A DNA stretch of 58,762 nt from AA29 sp041481445 (GCA_041481445.1 JBGPBV010000027.1:1-58762); one strand, 5' to 3'; shown: positions 33,281-41,646, numbered from the stretch's first letter. The notes: a model not told the origin generated them from the letters alone. Made by a program: numbers and translations.

Positions 33281-34009
33281 TCACTTGAGCGCGCGCCCCC
33301 CGTCGACCCGGACCACTTCGCCCGTCGTGTAGCCGGCCGACGCGGCCAGGAACAATACGGTATCCACCACCTCCGCCGCCACCCCGAAGCGCCGCTGCGG
33401 GATGCGGCCGCGGACGGCCTCGCCCGCCCCCGGCGGGGCCAGGATCCCCGGCGCCACCGCGTTGACCCGGATCTCCGGGGCCAGGGCCAGGGCCAGGCAC
33501 TCGGTGGCCATGATCAGGGCGGCCTTGGTCGCGCAGTAGGCGACATACGACGGCCACGGCCGCAGCCCGCCCAGGCTGGCCACGTTCACGATCGATCCCC
33601 GTCCCCGCCGCCGCATGTGCGGCGCGGCCGCGCGCGAGGCCATCACCGCCGCCTTCACGTTCACGGCGAACGCCTCGTCGAGCACGTCCTCGGTCATCTC
33701 GGCCAGAGGCACCTTGCGGAAGACGCCGACGTTGTTGACCAGGAGGTCGACTCCGCCCATCTCCGCCGCCGCCCCCTCCACGAAGGCGGCCATCTCCCCC
33801 GGCCGCCGCGCGTCCGCGCGCGCGGTCCAGGCCCGGCGTCCCGCCTTTCGCACGCTCTCCGCCGCCTCCTCCGCTCCCCGCGCGCTCTCGCGAAAGGAGA
33901 AGGCGACATCCGCCCCGCGCTCCGCCAGCGCCTGCACGAGCGCGCGGCCGAGGCCGGTGCCGCCTCCGGTGACGACGGCGATCGTCCCGTCGAGACGGGG
34001 CCCGCCCAT
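33281..34009 (-). CDS. Short-chain dehydrogenase/reductase
   Basis: NAD(P)-dependent oxidoreductase of 242 residues, classical SDR fold. The cofactor loop is TGGGTGLG (14-21), then NNVG (92-95), the catalytic Ser145 and YCATK (Y158, K162), and PGILAPP. The last residues GEVVRVDGGRALK are the typical SDR C-terminus. The residue after the first strand and ADA near 65-67 suggest preference for NADP, weakly. Its substrate is unknown. ATG at 34009 is 30 nt after a consensus extended -10 promoter. It may be co-transcribed with the GAF and aldolase genes. Confidence 0.88.
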   Translation of the reverse strand: MGGPRLDGTIAVVTGGGTGLGRALVQALAERGADVAFSFRESARGAEEAAESVRKAGRRAWTARADARRPGEMAAFVEGAAAEMGGVDLLVNNVGVFRKVPLAEMTEDVLDEAFAVNVKAAVMASRAAAPHMRRRGRGSIVNVASLGGLRPWPSYVAYCATKAALIMATECLALALAPEIRVNAVAPGILAPPGAGEAVRGRIPQRRFGVAAEVVDTVLFLAASAGYTTGEVVRVDGGRALK

Positions 34010-34038
34010 CAAGAAGTGGGGAATCTCCCAAACTGGGG

Positions 34039-34047
34039 ATTATATCA
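34039..34047 (-). promoter_or_regulatory. Consensus extended -10 promoter of the SDR gene
   Basis: On the minus strand TGATATAAT (34047-34039) is a perfect TG-n-TATAAT element. The ATG at 34009 lies about 23 nt after the expected transcription start. No convincing -35 hexamer is present. Confidence 0.6.
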
Positions 34048-34065
34048 GGCCGGGCGCGACCGTGA

Positions 34066-34389
34066 TCAGGCCTCGAGCTCGCCCAGGAAACGGACGCCGA
34101 CGCGGAAGGTGGCCCCACCCTCGATCGGCTCCAGCCGGCACACGACGGCCTTGACCCCGTAGGAGGCGCGGCCGCCGAAGTGGTGGCGCAGCGAGGCCGG
34201 GACCTGGACGCGCAGGTCGACGCGGGCGCCCACGGGGATCCGCCGGAGGCCCTCGAAGCAGAGCCCGCCGCCGCTGATGTTGACGGTCTGGCCGCGCTCG
34301 GCGAACGGCGCCCCGCGCTCGTCGCGCCCCGAGACGTTCAGGGGCAGGCGCAGGCTCCGTCGCTTCTGGCGGTCGACGATCGTGGGCAC
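34066..34389 (-). CDS. PilZ domain protein (c-di-GMP binding)
   Basis: Single-domain protein of 107 residues that likely binds cyclic di-GMP. The two ligand motifs are RRSLR (10-14, RxxxR type) and NISGGG (37-42, D/NxSxxG type), followed by LRVQVPASLRHHFG and VGVRFLGEL. Such small PilZ proteins act as adaptors in motility, adhesion or exopolysaccharide control. Start is GTG at 34389. A promoter with a perfect -35 and an overlapping palindrome sits just upstream, so it has its own regulated transcription even though the kinase gene ends 56 nt away. Confidence 0.87.
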   Translation of the reverse strand: MPTIVDRQKRRSLRLPLNVSGRDERGAPFAERGQTVNISGGGLCFEGLRRIPVGARVDLRVQVPASLRHHFGGRASYGVKAVVCRLEPIEGGATFRVGVRFLGELEA

Positions 34390-34399
34390 CGGGGTCCTG

Positions 34400-34415
34400 G
34401 GATCCGCGCGGATCC
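34400..34415. promoter_or_regulatory. Perfect 16-bp palindrome at the PilZ promoter (operator candidate)
   Basis: GGATCCGCGCGGATCC is its own reverse complement, and outer arms (34396-34419) extend it to 24 bp with one mismatched pair. It overlaps the -10 element and start region of the promoter at 34412-34441, so a dimeric repressor bound here would block transcription. As RNA it could also fold as a hairpin. Confidence 0.5.
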
Positions 34416-34441
34416 TAGGCCCCGCCGGAGGCGGGTGTCAA
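34412..34441 (-). promoter_or_regulatory. Predicted sigma-70 promoter of the PilZ gene
   Basis: TTGACA (34441-34436, perfect -35), an 18-nt spacer and TAGGAT (34417-34412) on the minus strand. The -35 starts just after the stop codon of the kinase gene. The leader to the GTG at 34389 would be about 16-18 nt. Confidence 0.55.
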
Positions 34442-34445
34442 TCGA

Positions 34446-35660
34446 CTACCGGTCCCGCCCCGACCTCTCGCGCAGCAGCTCGACGAGCCGGCCGTCGTCG
34501 GGCGCGATCAGGGCGAGCTCGGCCAGCGCGCTGCGGGCCTGGGTCTCCGGCGTGCCCGGCGCCGCCCGCGTGAGGAGGGCCTGCACGCGCTGCTCGGTGG
34601 CGGGGTCGAGGGGGACGGGCGCGGGCTGGCCGGCCTGCCGCGTCTTCAACCCGCGCCAGACGATCTCCGCCGCGTCCTCGCAGCCGGGATCGAGCACCAG
34701 GGCCTCCGTCATGGCTTCCGTGGCCTGGTCCAGGCGGCCGGCGTCGAAGTGGGCGCGCCCGCGGGTCACGTGCTCGCGGACGCGCGCGCGCGCCTCCTCC
34801 CCGCCCGGAGGCGCCGGCTGCGGCAGGACGGACTGCGACCGGCTGCGCCGCAGGGCGACGTGCATGTCCAGCAGGTCCCGGCCGACCTCCTCCATCGACT
34901 GATAGCGCTTCTCCGGGTCCTTGATCAGCATCCGGTGCACGACCGCGGCCAGCCGCGTGGGAAGCTCGGGGTTGAGGGTGAGGACGGGATCGGGCTCCTC
35001 CTGGATGATCTGGAACAGCACGGCATGGAGGGTCTTGCCCTTGAACGGCTTCTCGCCGGTCAGGAACTCGTAGAACACGGCCCCCGAGGAGAACACGTCC
35101 GAGCGGCGGTCCACCGCCTTGCCCATCGCCTGCTCCGGCGCCATGTAGTCGGGGGTGCCCAGGATCATCCCCTTGCGGGTGATGGTGGCGCGGGTGGCCA
35201 CGCGGGCCAGCCCGAAGTCGAGGATCTTCACGCGGGCGGCGGAGGTGACCACGATGTTGGCGGGCTTGATGTCGCGGTGCACGACGCCGCGGGAGTGCGC
35301 GTAGGCGATGGCCGCGCAGATCTGGATGAGGATGCGCACGCGGTCGGCGAGGGGCACGTCCACCCGCCGCTCGATGAGCGACCGCAGGTCGTCCCCCTCC
35401 AGCAGCTCCATGGCCATGTAGAGCTGCCCGTCGGCCTCGCCGAGGTCGTAGACGGTGACGATGTTGGGATGGCTCAGCCGGCCGATGGCCTCCGCCTCGC
35501 GCCGGAACCGCGCGTGCAGCTCGTCCTCGCCCCCCACCTCCGCGGAGAGCATCTTGAGGGCCACCACCCGGCCGATGGCGCTGTCCTTGGCGCGGTAGAC
35601 GACGCCCATGGCGCCTTCGCCCAGCTTGTCGAGGATCTCGTAGCGGCCGAAGGTGGCCAT
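34446..35660 (-). CDS. Hanks-type serine/threonine protein kinase
   Basis: Cytoplasmic eukaryotic-like kinase of 404 residues. The catalytic domain (about 7-275) has the glycine loop GEGAMGVVY (14-22), VALK (K36), the C-helix Glu55, HRDIKPAN (128-135), DFG (148-150) and APE (174-176), so it is expected to be active. A C-terminal region (290-404) looks like TPR-type helices. There is no transmembrane segment, unlike PknB-type kinases, so it is probably a soluble regulator. A PP2C phosphatase gene lies 21 nt upstream on the same strand and a PilZ gene follows, giving a kinase-phosphatase pair. Confidence 0.95.
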   Translation of the reverse strand: MATFGRYEILDKLGEGAMGVVYRAKDSAIGRVVALKMLSAEVGGEDELHARFRREAEAIGRLSHPNIVTVYDLGEADGQLYMAMELLEGDDLRSLIERRVDVPLADRVRILIQICAAIAYAHSRGVVHRDIKPANIVVTSAARVKILDFGLARVATRATITRKGMILGTPDYMAPEQAMGKAVDRRSDVFSSGAVFYEFLTGEKPFKGKTLHAVLFQIIQEEPDPVLTLNPELPTRLAAVVHRMLIKDPEKRYQSMEEVGRDLLDMHVALRRSRSQSVLPQPAPPGGEEARARVREHVTRGRAHFDAGRLDQATEAMTEALVLDPGCEDAAEIVWRGLKTRQAGQPAPVPLDPATEQRVQALLTRAAPGTPETQARSALAELALIAPDDGRLVELLRERSGRDR

Positions 35661-35681
35661 GAACGCTAATGCACCCGGCCT

Positions 35682-36449
35682 CTACTCCGTATAGCGCAAC
35701 AGGATGACGGAGACGTTGTCCTTCCCCCCCGCCCCGTTGGCGGCGTCGATGAGCTTCTGGGCGGCCTCGGGGAGCGAGGCCGGGAACGGGGAGACCGCCT
35801 TCAGGATGACCTCGTCGTTCACCATCGAGTGCAGGCCGTCCGAGCACAGCAGGAGCACGTCGTCCTTCTCGAGGTAGTGCTCGACGGTGTCGAGGTCGAT
35901 CTCCTCCTTGGCCCCCACCGCCTTGGTGATGACGTTGCGCAGCGGGTGCTTGTCGATCTCGTCGTGGCTGAGGATGCCCTCCGCCCAGGCCGCGGAGACC
36001 CAGGAGTCGTCGCGCGTGAGCTGCTTGATCTCGCCGTCGCGGAACAGGTAGCAGCGGCTGTCCCCCGCCGAGCCCACGGTCACGACCTTCCCGGAGACGA
36101 GCGCGGCCACCAGGGTGGTGCCCATCCCCGTGTAGTCCTCGCGGTTGTCCGCGGCCTTGAAGACCTTCTTGTTGGCGAGCTTCACCGCCGTCTTGAGGCG
36201 GTTGGCCTCGAAGGAGAGGTGCGCCTCCAGGCCGTAGGGCCAGGTGATGTCCTTCTCCTCGCCCGCGCTCTTGCGGATGAAGGCCTCCAGGGTCTCGATG
36301 GCCATCTTGGAGGCGACCTCGCCCGCGTTGTGGCCTCCCATGCCGTCGCAGACCGCGAAGAGGTTGGTCTCGGGGTTGACGAGGAAGTTGTCCTCGTTGA
36401 GCTTGCGTCGGCGTCCGACGTCGGTCTGGCCGAAGGCCTCCAGCGGCAT
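35682..36449 (-). CDS. PP2C-family serine/threonine phosphatase (Stp type)
   Basis: Metal-dependent phosphatase of about 255 residues that likely reverses phosphorylation by the adjacent kinase. Metal-binding motifs are GRRRKLNEDN, VCDGMGGHNAGE (33-44), GSAGDSRCYL, LLLCSDGLHSM and GGKDNVSVILL. Start is ATG at 36449, preceded by CGGGAG; an upstream in-frame GTG at 36464 would add five residues. A TATCCT -10-like element lies upstream. The 21-nt gap to the kinase gene supports co-transcription. Confidence 0.93.
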   Translation of the reverse strand: MPLEAFGQTDVGRRRKLNEDNFLVNPETNLFAVCDGMGGHNAGEVASKMAIETLEAFIRKSAGEEKDITWPYGLEAHLSFEANRLKTAVKLANKKVFKAADNREDYTGMGTTLVAALVSGKVVTVGSAGDSRCYLFRDGEIKQLTRDDSWVSAAWAEGILSHDEIDKHPLRNVITKAVGAKEEIDLDTVEHYLEKDDVLLLCSDGLHSMVNDEVILKAVSPFPASLPEAAQKLIDAANGAGGKDNVSVILLRYTE

Positions 36450-36524
36450 CTTGTCTCCCGGCACGGCCGCGGGCCTGCCGCGGCGGTTTTCTCGTGGTGT
36501 GGGCCTAGGATAGCGGGGTTTCGC

Positions 36525-37241
36525 TCACCGGCGCAACACGTCCACCATCTCGCGCACGGCGCGCTCCATGCCGACGAGCAGGGCCCGCGCCACGATGTTG
36601 TGGCCGATGTTGAGCTCGGTCATCTCGGGGAGGCGGGCCACGGGGCCGACGTTGTGATACGTCAGCCCGTGGCCGGCGTGGACGGCCAGGCCGAGCTTCA
36701 CGCCCAGGCGCGCGGCGTCCGCCACCTTGCGCAGGGCGGCTTCCCGCGTGCGGGCGTCCCGCGCGTCCGCGTAGGCCGCGGTGTTGATCTCGACCGCGCG
36801 CGCGTCGATGCGGTGCGCCTCCTTGACCTGCTCGAGGTCGGGGTCCACGAAGAGGCTGACGTGGATGCCGCCCTCCTCCAGCATCTTGACCGTGGGCCTG
36901 AGCTGGACGGAGTTGAGGACGGCGTCGAGGCCTCCCTCGGTCGTGACCTCCTCGCGCCGCTCCGGCACCAGCGTCACCTGCTCGGGCTTGATGGTCAGGG
37001 CCACTTTCACCATCTCCTGCGTGGACGCCATCTCCAGGTTCAGCCGCGTCTTGACCACCTGGCGCAGGATCTCGACGTCGCGGTCCTGGATGTGCCGGCG
37101 GTCGCCGCGGAGGTGCACGGTGATCCCGTCCGCGCCCCCCATCTCGGCCAGCACGGCGGCGTGGACGGGATCGGGCTCCGGGGCCCGGCGGGCCTGGCGA
37201 ACGGTCGCGACGTGGTCGATGTTGACACCCAGGCGGGGCAT
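36525..37241 (-). CDS. pdxJ: Pyridoxine 5'-phosphate synthase
   Basis: Final enzyme of DXP-dependent vitamin B6 biosynthesis, condensing 3-amino-1-hydroxyacetone phosphate with DXP. It is a TIM barrel of 238 residues with LGVNIDHVATVRQARR (4-19), the ITVHLRGDRRHIQDRD loop, EINTAAYAD and the GLTYHNVGP and ELNIGHNIVARAL segments. The ATG at 37241 lies only 6 nt downstream of a TATACT -10 element, with no ribosome binding site, so the message is probably leaderless. It consumes DXP, linking it to the dxr pathway encoded nearby. Confidence 0.97.
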   Translation of the reverse strand: MPRLGVNIDHVATVRQARRAPEPDPVHAAVLAEMGGADGITVHLRGDRRHIQDRDVEILRQVVKTRLNLEMASTQEMVKVALTIKPEQVTLVPERREEVTTEGGLDAVLNSVQLRPTVKMLEEGGIHVSLFVDPDLEQVKEAHRIDARAVEINTAAYADARDARTREAALRKVADAARLGVKLGLAVHAGHGLTYHNVGPVARLPEMTELNIGHNIVARALLVGMERAVREMVDVLRR

Positions 37242-37247
37242 GCGGGG

Positions 37248-37253
37248 AGTATA
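37248..37253 (-). promoter_or_regulatory. -10 element 6 nt before pdxJ
   Basis: TATACT on the minus strand (37253-37248) precedes the pdxJ ATG by 6 nt (CCCCGC), leaving no room for a ribosome binding site. A leaderless transcript is expected. Confidence 0.45.
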
Positions 37254-37379
37254 GGCCGTCCCCGTGTGCGAATCCGCACTTCGTGTGCCCGAGCACTTTC
37301 CACCCCCCGCTCCTCCGTATGATGGTATTAGCCTGCACGGAAGTGCGCGGCGTTCCGGGATCGTCAGGGGGACTCATCC

Positions 37380-39221
37380 ATGCACCTCGTCACCCGTACC
37401 CATCGGCTGCTGCTTCCCGCGGTCGCGCTGTTGGCGGCCGCCTCTCCCGGCGCCCTCGCGGCGACCCTGCCCACCGGCTTCGTCGAGACCGCGATCACCG
37501 GGCTGAGCAATCCGACCTCGATGGCGATCGTGCCCGGCAAGGGCAACCGGATCTTCGTCTGCGAGCAGGGGGGGACGCTCCGGGTGATCAAGCTCAAGAA
37601 CAACCACCTGCTGCCGACGCCGTTCGTGAGCCTCAGCGTCGACTCCTCCGGCGAGCGCGGCCTGCTGGGGGTGGCCTTCGACCCGGCCTTCAACACGAAC
37701 CATTTCGTCTACGTCTACTACACGGTCCCGGGCGTCTCCTCCCACAACCGCATCAGCCGGTTCACCGCCAACGGGAACGTCGCCGTCCAGGGGTCCGAGC
37801 TCATCCTCCTCGACCTCGACAACCTCAGCACCGCCACCAACCACAACGGCGGCGCCCTCCACTTCGGAGCGGACGGCAAGCTCTACGCAACCGCCGGCGA
37901 CAACGCGAACGGCAACAACGCGCAGACCACCACCAACCTGTTGGGGAAGATCCTCCGCATCAACTCGGACGGGACCATCCCCCAGGACAACCCGTTCGTC
38001 GCGATCGGCAAGAACAAGGCGATCTGGGCCATCGGCCTGCGCAACCCGTTCACGTTCGAGTTCCAGCCGGGCACCGGCCGCCTGTTCATCAACGACGTCG
38101 GCGAGATCACGTACGAGGAGATCAACGACGGGATCGCGGGCTCGAATTACGGATGGCCGACCGCCGAAGGCCCCAACCCTCCCGGCATTCCCAATTTCCG
38201 GTATCCGCTCTTCTTCTATCAGCACGTGAACGGGCAGTGCGCGATCACGGGCGGGACGTTCTACAACCCCCTCCAGCCGCAGTTCCCGCCCGACTACGTC
38301 GGGAAGTACCTCTTCTCGGACCTGTGCGCGGGCTGGATCCACCGCTTCGATCCGGCGGCGGCGCCGGGCACGGCCCCGGCGAACTTCGCGACCGGCATCA
38401 GCGCGCCCGTGGACCTCGACGTGGCGAAGGACGGCAGCCTCTACTACCTCTCCGGAGCCGGAGCCGGCGCCGGGGGAGGCAGGGTGGTCCACGTGCAGTA
38501 CCCGAATCGCGACACGATCGGCACCTACCGGCCGAGCACGAACACCTTCCTTCTCCGCAACACCAACACCACCGGCACCCCGGATGTGAGCGCGGCGTTC
38601 GGTGTGGCCGGCGACATCCCGGTGGTCGGGGACTGGAACGGCGACGGTGTGGACACGATCGGCGTGTACCGGCCTTCGACGAATGCCTTCCTGCTGCGCA
38701 ACTCGAACACGGCGGGGCCGTCCGACTTTCCCCTCATCCAGTTCGGCCAGGCGGGGGACATCCCGCTGGCCGGAGACTGGGACGGCGACGGGGTCGACAC
38801 CATCGGCGTCTATCGTCTTTCCGAGGCCACGTTCTACCTGCGCAACTCCAACTCGTCGGGTCCAGCCGACCTGACGATCCACTACGGCGCCTCGAGCTGG
38901 ATCCCGATCGTGGGAGACTGGGACGGCAACGGCACGGACACCGTCGGGGTCTATGATCCGGTCGCGAACACGTTCTACCTGCGCAACTCCAACTCGCCGG
39001 GCGCGCCCGACATCCCGGTATTCGTCTACGGCATCCCGGGCGACATCCCGCTGGCCGGCGACTGGAACGGCGACGGGGTCGCGACCATCGGCGTCTATCG
39101 GCCGTCGGCCGGCCAGTTCTACCTCCGCAACTCGAACACGGCGGGGGCGAACGACATGGCTCCGATCATCTTCGGAGCGGCCAGCGACCGGCCGATCGCC
39201 GGGAACTGGGACGGGAACTGA
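37380..39221 (+). CDS. Secreted PQQ-type sugar dehydrogenase with five C-terminal repeats
   Basis: Exported protein of 613 residues. After a signal peptide (1-27, ending ALA) is a six-bladed glucose/sorbosone dehydrogenase domain (about 30-370). It has the candidate catalytic His155 in NHNGGALHFGADGK, GERGLLGVAFDP, LRNPFTFEF and GSNYGWP; members oxidise aldose sugars with PQQ. Residues 378-613 are five tandem repeats of 47-48 residues, each like DTIGVYRPSTNTFLLRNSN with GDWDGDG, the latter resembling calcium-binding D-x-D-G loops. ATG at 37380 follows AGGGGGA. A hairpin follows the stop. PQQ synthesis genes are not in this window. Substrate not assigned. Confidence 0.82.
   Translation: MHLVTRTHRLLLPAVALLAAASPGALAATLPTGFVETAITGLSNPTSMAIVPGKGNRIFVCEQGGTLRVIKLKNNHLLPTPFVSLSVDSSGERGLLGVAFDPAFNTNHFVYVYYTVPGVSSHNRISRFTANGNVAVQGSELILLDLDNLSTATNHNGGALHFGADGKLYATAGDNANGNNAQTTTNLLGKILRINSDGTIPQDNPFVAIGKNKAIWAIGLRNPFTFEFQPGTGRLFINDVGEITYEEINDGIAGSNYGWPTAEGPNPPGIPNFRYPLFFYQHVNGQCAITGGTFYNPLQPQFPPDYVGKYLFSDLCAGWIHRFDPAAAPGTAPANFATGISAPVDLDVAKDGSLYYLSGAGAGAGGGRVVHVQYPNRDTIGTYRPSTNTFLLRNTNTTGTPDVSAAFGVAGDIPVVGDWNGDGVDTIGVYRPSTNAFLLRNSNTAGPSDFPLIQFGQAGDIPLAGDWDGDGVDTIGVYRLSEATFYLRNSNSSGPADLTIHYGASSWIPIVGDWDGNGTDTVGVYDPVANTFYLRNSNSPGAPDIPVFVYGIPGDIPLAGDWNGDGVATIGVYRPSAGQFYLRNSNTAGANDMAPIIFGAASDRPIAGNWDGN
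38511..39218 (+). repeat. Five tandem coding repeats (alternating 141 and 144 bp)
   Basis: Protein-level repeats begin at residues 378, 425, 473, 520 and 568 of the PQQ-type dehydrogenase, with spacing 47, 48, 47, 48. Each has the pattern I/V-G-V-Y, R-P-S-T, F-L-L-R-N-S-N, G-D-I-P, G-D-W-D/N-G-D-G. Nucleotide identity is also high (for example CGCAACTCCAACTC recurs), suggesting recent duplication. Confidence 0.85.
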
Positions 39222-39237
39222 GCCCGGCGAGCCGGGC
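39222..39237 (+). terminator. Short hairpin directly after the PQQ-dehydrogenase gene
   Basis: GCCCGG and CCGGGC form a 6-bp stem around a CGAG loop immediately after the stop codon. There is no T-tract. It is a weak terminator candidate. Confidence 0.35.
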
Positions 39238-39370
39238 GGCGGCTGCCGGGCGAGGCTGAAGGACAGCGGCCGTGCCGAGGGCGCGATGACCTCGCCCTAC
39301 GACGCGAGCGATATCGGCATTCACCGAATACGCCCGCGCTTCCGGGAGCAGTCCTCGCTCGGGAAGGCGG

Positions 39371-40714
39371 CTATCCGAGTCGCGCGGTGACCGCGTCCGC
39401 GATCGACTGGGCGAGCGAGCGGACCTCGCTCTCGTCCGGCCCCTCCGCCATCACGCGCAGGAGCGGCTCGGTGCCGGAGTAGCGCACGACCAGGCGGCCG
39501 CGCCCGTCCAGCGCCGACCGCGCCTGTTCCAGCCGCGCCCTGATCTCGGGGATGGCCTCGATCTCGGCCCGCTCGCGCACGCGCACGTTCAGGAGCACTT
39601 GAGGGTAGACGACGAGCTCGCCGGCCAGCTCGTGCAGCGGGCGCTCGGCGGCCTTCACCACCTCCAGCACCTTGAGGCCGGTGAGGAGCCCGTCCCCCGT
39701 CGGCTCGTGGTCGAGGAAGATGACGTGCCCGCTCTGCTCGCCGCCCAGGTTGGCCCCGCGGCGCTCCATCTCCTCGAGGACGTTGCGGTCGCCCACCGCC
39801 GTGCGCACGAGGGGGATGCCGACCTTCGCCAGCGCGATCTCGAGGCCGACGTTGCTCATCACGGTGGCCACCACCGCCCCGCCCTGGAGCCCGCCCTTCG
39901 CCTGCAGGTGGCGCGCGGCCAGGAAGAGGACGTGGTCGCCGTCGACCACGCGCCCGGTGGCGTCGGCCAGGATGCAGCGGTCGCCGTCCCCGTCGAAGGC
40001 GAGCCCCAGGTCCGCCCCCGCCTCCTTCACGCACGCGGCCACCTGCTCCGGGTGGGTGGCCCCGCACTCGCGGTTGATGTTGCGTCCGTCGGGCTGGTCG
40101 TTGATGGCGGTGACGCGCGCTCCCAGCTCCTCGAAGAGCCGGCGGGCCAGGAACGAGGTCGCTCCGTTGGCGGAGTCCACCACCAGGTGGACGCCGCCGA
40201 GGGCGGGGCCGCGGTACGAGCGCTTCAGGTGATCGAGGTAGGCGCGGGAGAGGTCGCGCTGCTCGACCCCGCGCGCCTCCCTCAGGGGCTGCCCGTGCAG
40301 CTCCGCGACGATCGCCTCCGTGCGCTCCTCGAGCTCGGTGCTGAACTTCCGGCCCGCCCCGCCGAACACCTTGATGCCGTTGTCCTGGTACGGGTTGTGG
40401 GAGGCGGAGATGACCACGCCCAGGTGATACCCGCGGCGGCGCGCCCCCGTGCGCTGACGCGCCAGGTGGGCGACGGCGGGAGTGGGGATGATCCCCGCGG
40501 ATTCCGGGTGCGCCCCCTCCGCGGCGAGGCCCGCGGCCAGGTGCTGCTCGATGGCGGGGCCGCTCTCGCGCGTGTCGCGGCCGATGAGCACCCGCGGCGC
40601 CTCGATGCCGAGGGCGCGCACGATCGCGCGCCCGATCCTCTGCACCGTCCCCGCGTCGAGCGGCGCCTCGCCCGCGCGCCCGCGTATGCCGTCGGTGCCG
40701 AAGAGGCGTCCCAT
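39371..40714 (-). CDS. glmM: Phosphoglucosamine mutase
   Basis: Converts glucosamine-6-phosphate to glucosamine-1-phosphate for UDP-GlcNAc, peptidoglycan and LPS synthesis. The catalytic phosphoserine is in ISASHNP (S105), the metal loop is FDGDGDRCIL and the substrate loop is NLGGEQSGHVIFLD. Length 447, ending RYSGTEPLLRVM... Start ATG at 40714, 10 nt after the ybbR stop. Its place after cdaA and ybbR is conserved; in Firmicutes the GlmM protein inhibits CdaA, so it may both make cell-wall precursor and regulate c-di-AMP. Confidence 0.97.
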   Translation of the reverse strand: MGRLFGTDGIRGRAGEAPLDAGTVQRIGRAIVRALGIEAPRVLIGRDTRESGPAIEQHLAAGLAAEGAHPESAGIIPTPAVAHLARQRTGARRRGYHLGVVISASHNPYQDNGIKVFGGAGRKFSTELEERTEAIVAELHGQPLREARGVEQRDLSRAYLDHLKRSYRGPALGGVHLVVDSANGATSFLARRLFEELGARVTAINDQPDGRNINRECGATHPEQVAACVKEAGADLGLAFDGDGDRCILADATGRVVDGDHVLFLAARHLQAKGGLQGGAVVATVMSNVGLEIALAKVGIPLVRTAVGDRNVLEEMERRGANLGGEQSGHVIFLDHEPTGDGLLTGLKVLEVVKAAERPLHELAGELVVYPQVLLNVRVRERAEIEAIPEIRARLEQARSALDGRGRLVVRYSGTEPLLRVMAEGPDESEVRSLAQSIADAVTARLG

Positions 40715-40724
40715 CAGAACGATC

Positions 40725-41639
40725 TTAGCGTGCCTTGTGGGAAGGGCGGGCCGGGCGCACGGAAACGGACGGCGGCGAGACCTGCTTCACGCGCAGCGCG
40801 GAATGCCCGGGCGCGAGCTCGACCGTCACCGGCGCGTCACTGCCGGCCGGCAGCGACGAGAGGTCCACGAACGGCCGCACGTCCAGGGGCTGGAGGGAGC
40901 GCAGGAGGGAGGCCGGCCCCTCCAGGACGACCCGGACCGACGCCGGACGGAGAGCGCCGGCCCCCGCGCGGACCTCCACCGGCACCCCGTCCAGGGCGCG
41001 CGTGCCTTCCACTTCGCGCACGGCCACGGTGGCGCGCACGCGGGGGCTGCCCATGACGCGCAGCATCGGGTCCTCGAGGCCCATGTTCACCACACCCGTC
41101 ACGCTCGTCAGCGCGCCCTCCACCGAGAGCGGCTCCGTGAACGCGCTCTCCACGGTGGCCACCCGGCTGCGCGGACCCGCGATCCGGACCTCGACCGGAT
41201 CGGCCTTGATCTCTCCCACCTCGAAGCCGGAGGCGGGGCGGCCGACCAGCCGCGGGCGGACGGGCACGACCTTCTGCAGCGTGCGCTCCAGGTTAAGGGT
41301 CAGGATCGAGGGCGTGATCTTGACCACCTTGACCCCGAACGGCATCCGGATGGACTTCTCGGTGAGGTGGACGATGTGCTCGCCCTCGTCCAGGCCGGCC
41401 AGGTCCACCTGGGCGGAGACGTCGCCGGGGCCGATGCGCTGGATGATGCCGGGCGAGGCGCGCAGGCGCACCTCCACCGCGTCCACCGGCTCGCCGGTGA
41501 CCTCCAGGTCCTTGGGGAAGCTCTGCAGCTCGAGGTGCGCGGAGACGCCCATCTCGGAGGTCTTCTCCCCCGCGATCACGAACCACAGCAGGGCGGCCAG
41601 GCCCAGGCTCACGAGCTTGAGGGGGATGTTCTCGAGCAC
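40725..41639 (-). CDS. YbbR/CdaR-domain membrane protein, c-di-AMP cyclase regulator
   Basis: Membrane-anchored protein of 304 residues with one N-terminal span (about 6-22, LKLVSLGLAALLWFVIAG) and three extracytoplasmic YbbR domains. Repeated elements such as VEVRIAGPRSRV, VVLEGPASLLRSL and a repeated ... V.V.LAG... pattern define the fold. CdaR proteins bind and modulate the diadenylate cyclase CdaA, whose gene lies 7 nt upstream. ATG at 41639. Role by homology and position; the direction of regulation differs between species. Confidence 0.87.
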   Translation of the reverse strand: MLENIPLKLVSLGLAALLWFVIAGEKTSEMGVSAHLELQSFPKDLEVTGEPVDAVEVRLRASPGIIQRIGPGDVSAQVDLAGLDEGEHIVHLTEKSIRMPFGVKVVKITPSILTLNLERTLQKVVPVRPRLVGRPASGFEVGEIKADPVEVRIAGPRSRVATVESAFTEPLSVEGALTSVTGVVNMGLEDPMLRVMGSPRVRATVAVREVEGTRALDGVPVEVRAGAGALRPASVRVVLEGPASLLRSLQPLDVRPFVDLSSLPAGSDAPVTVELAPGHSALRVKQVSPPSVSVRPARPSHKAR

Positions 41640-41646
41640 GAGCGCC

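Noticed and set aside
36467..36483. CCGCGG hairpin with nearby TTTT
   Set aside because: The T-run is on the plus strand, where no gene ends; on the minus strand it is only a possible leader structure of the phosphatase gene.
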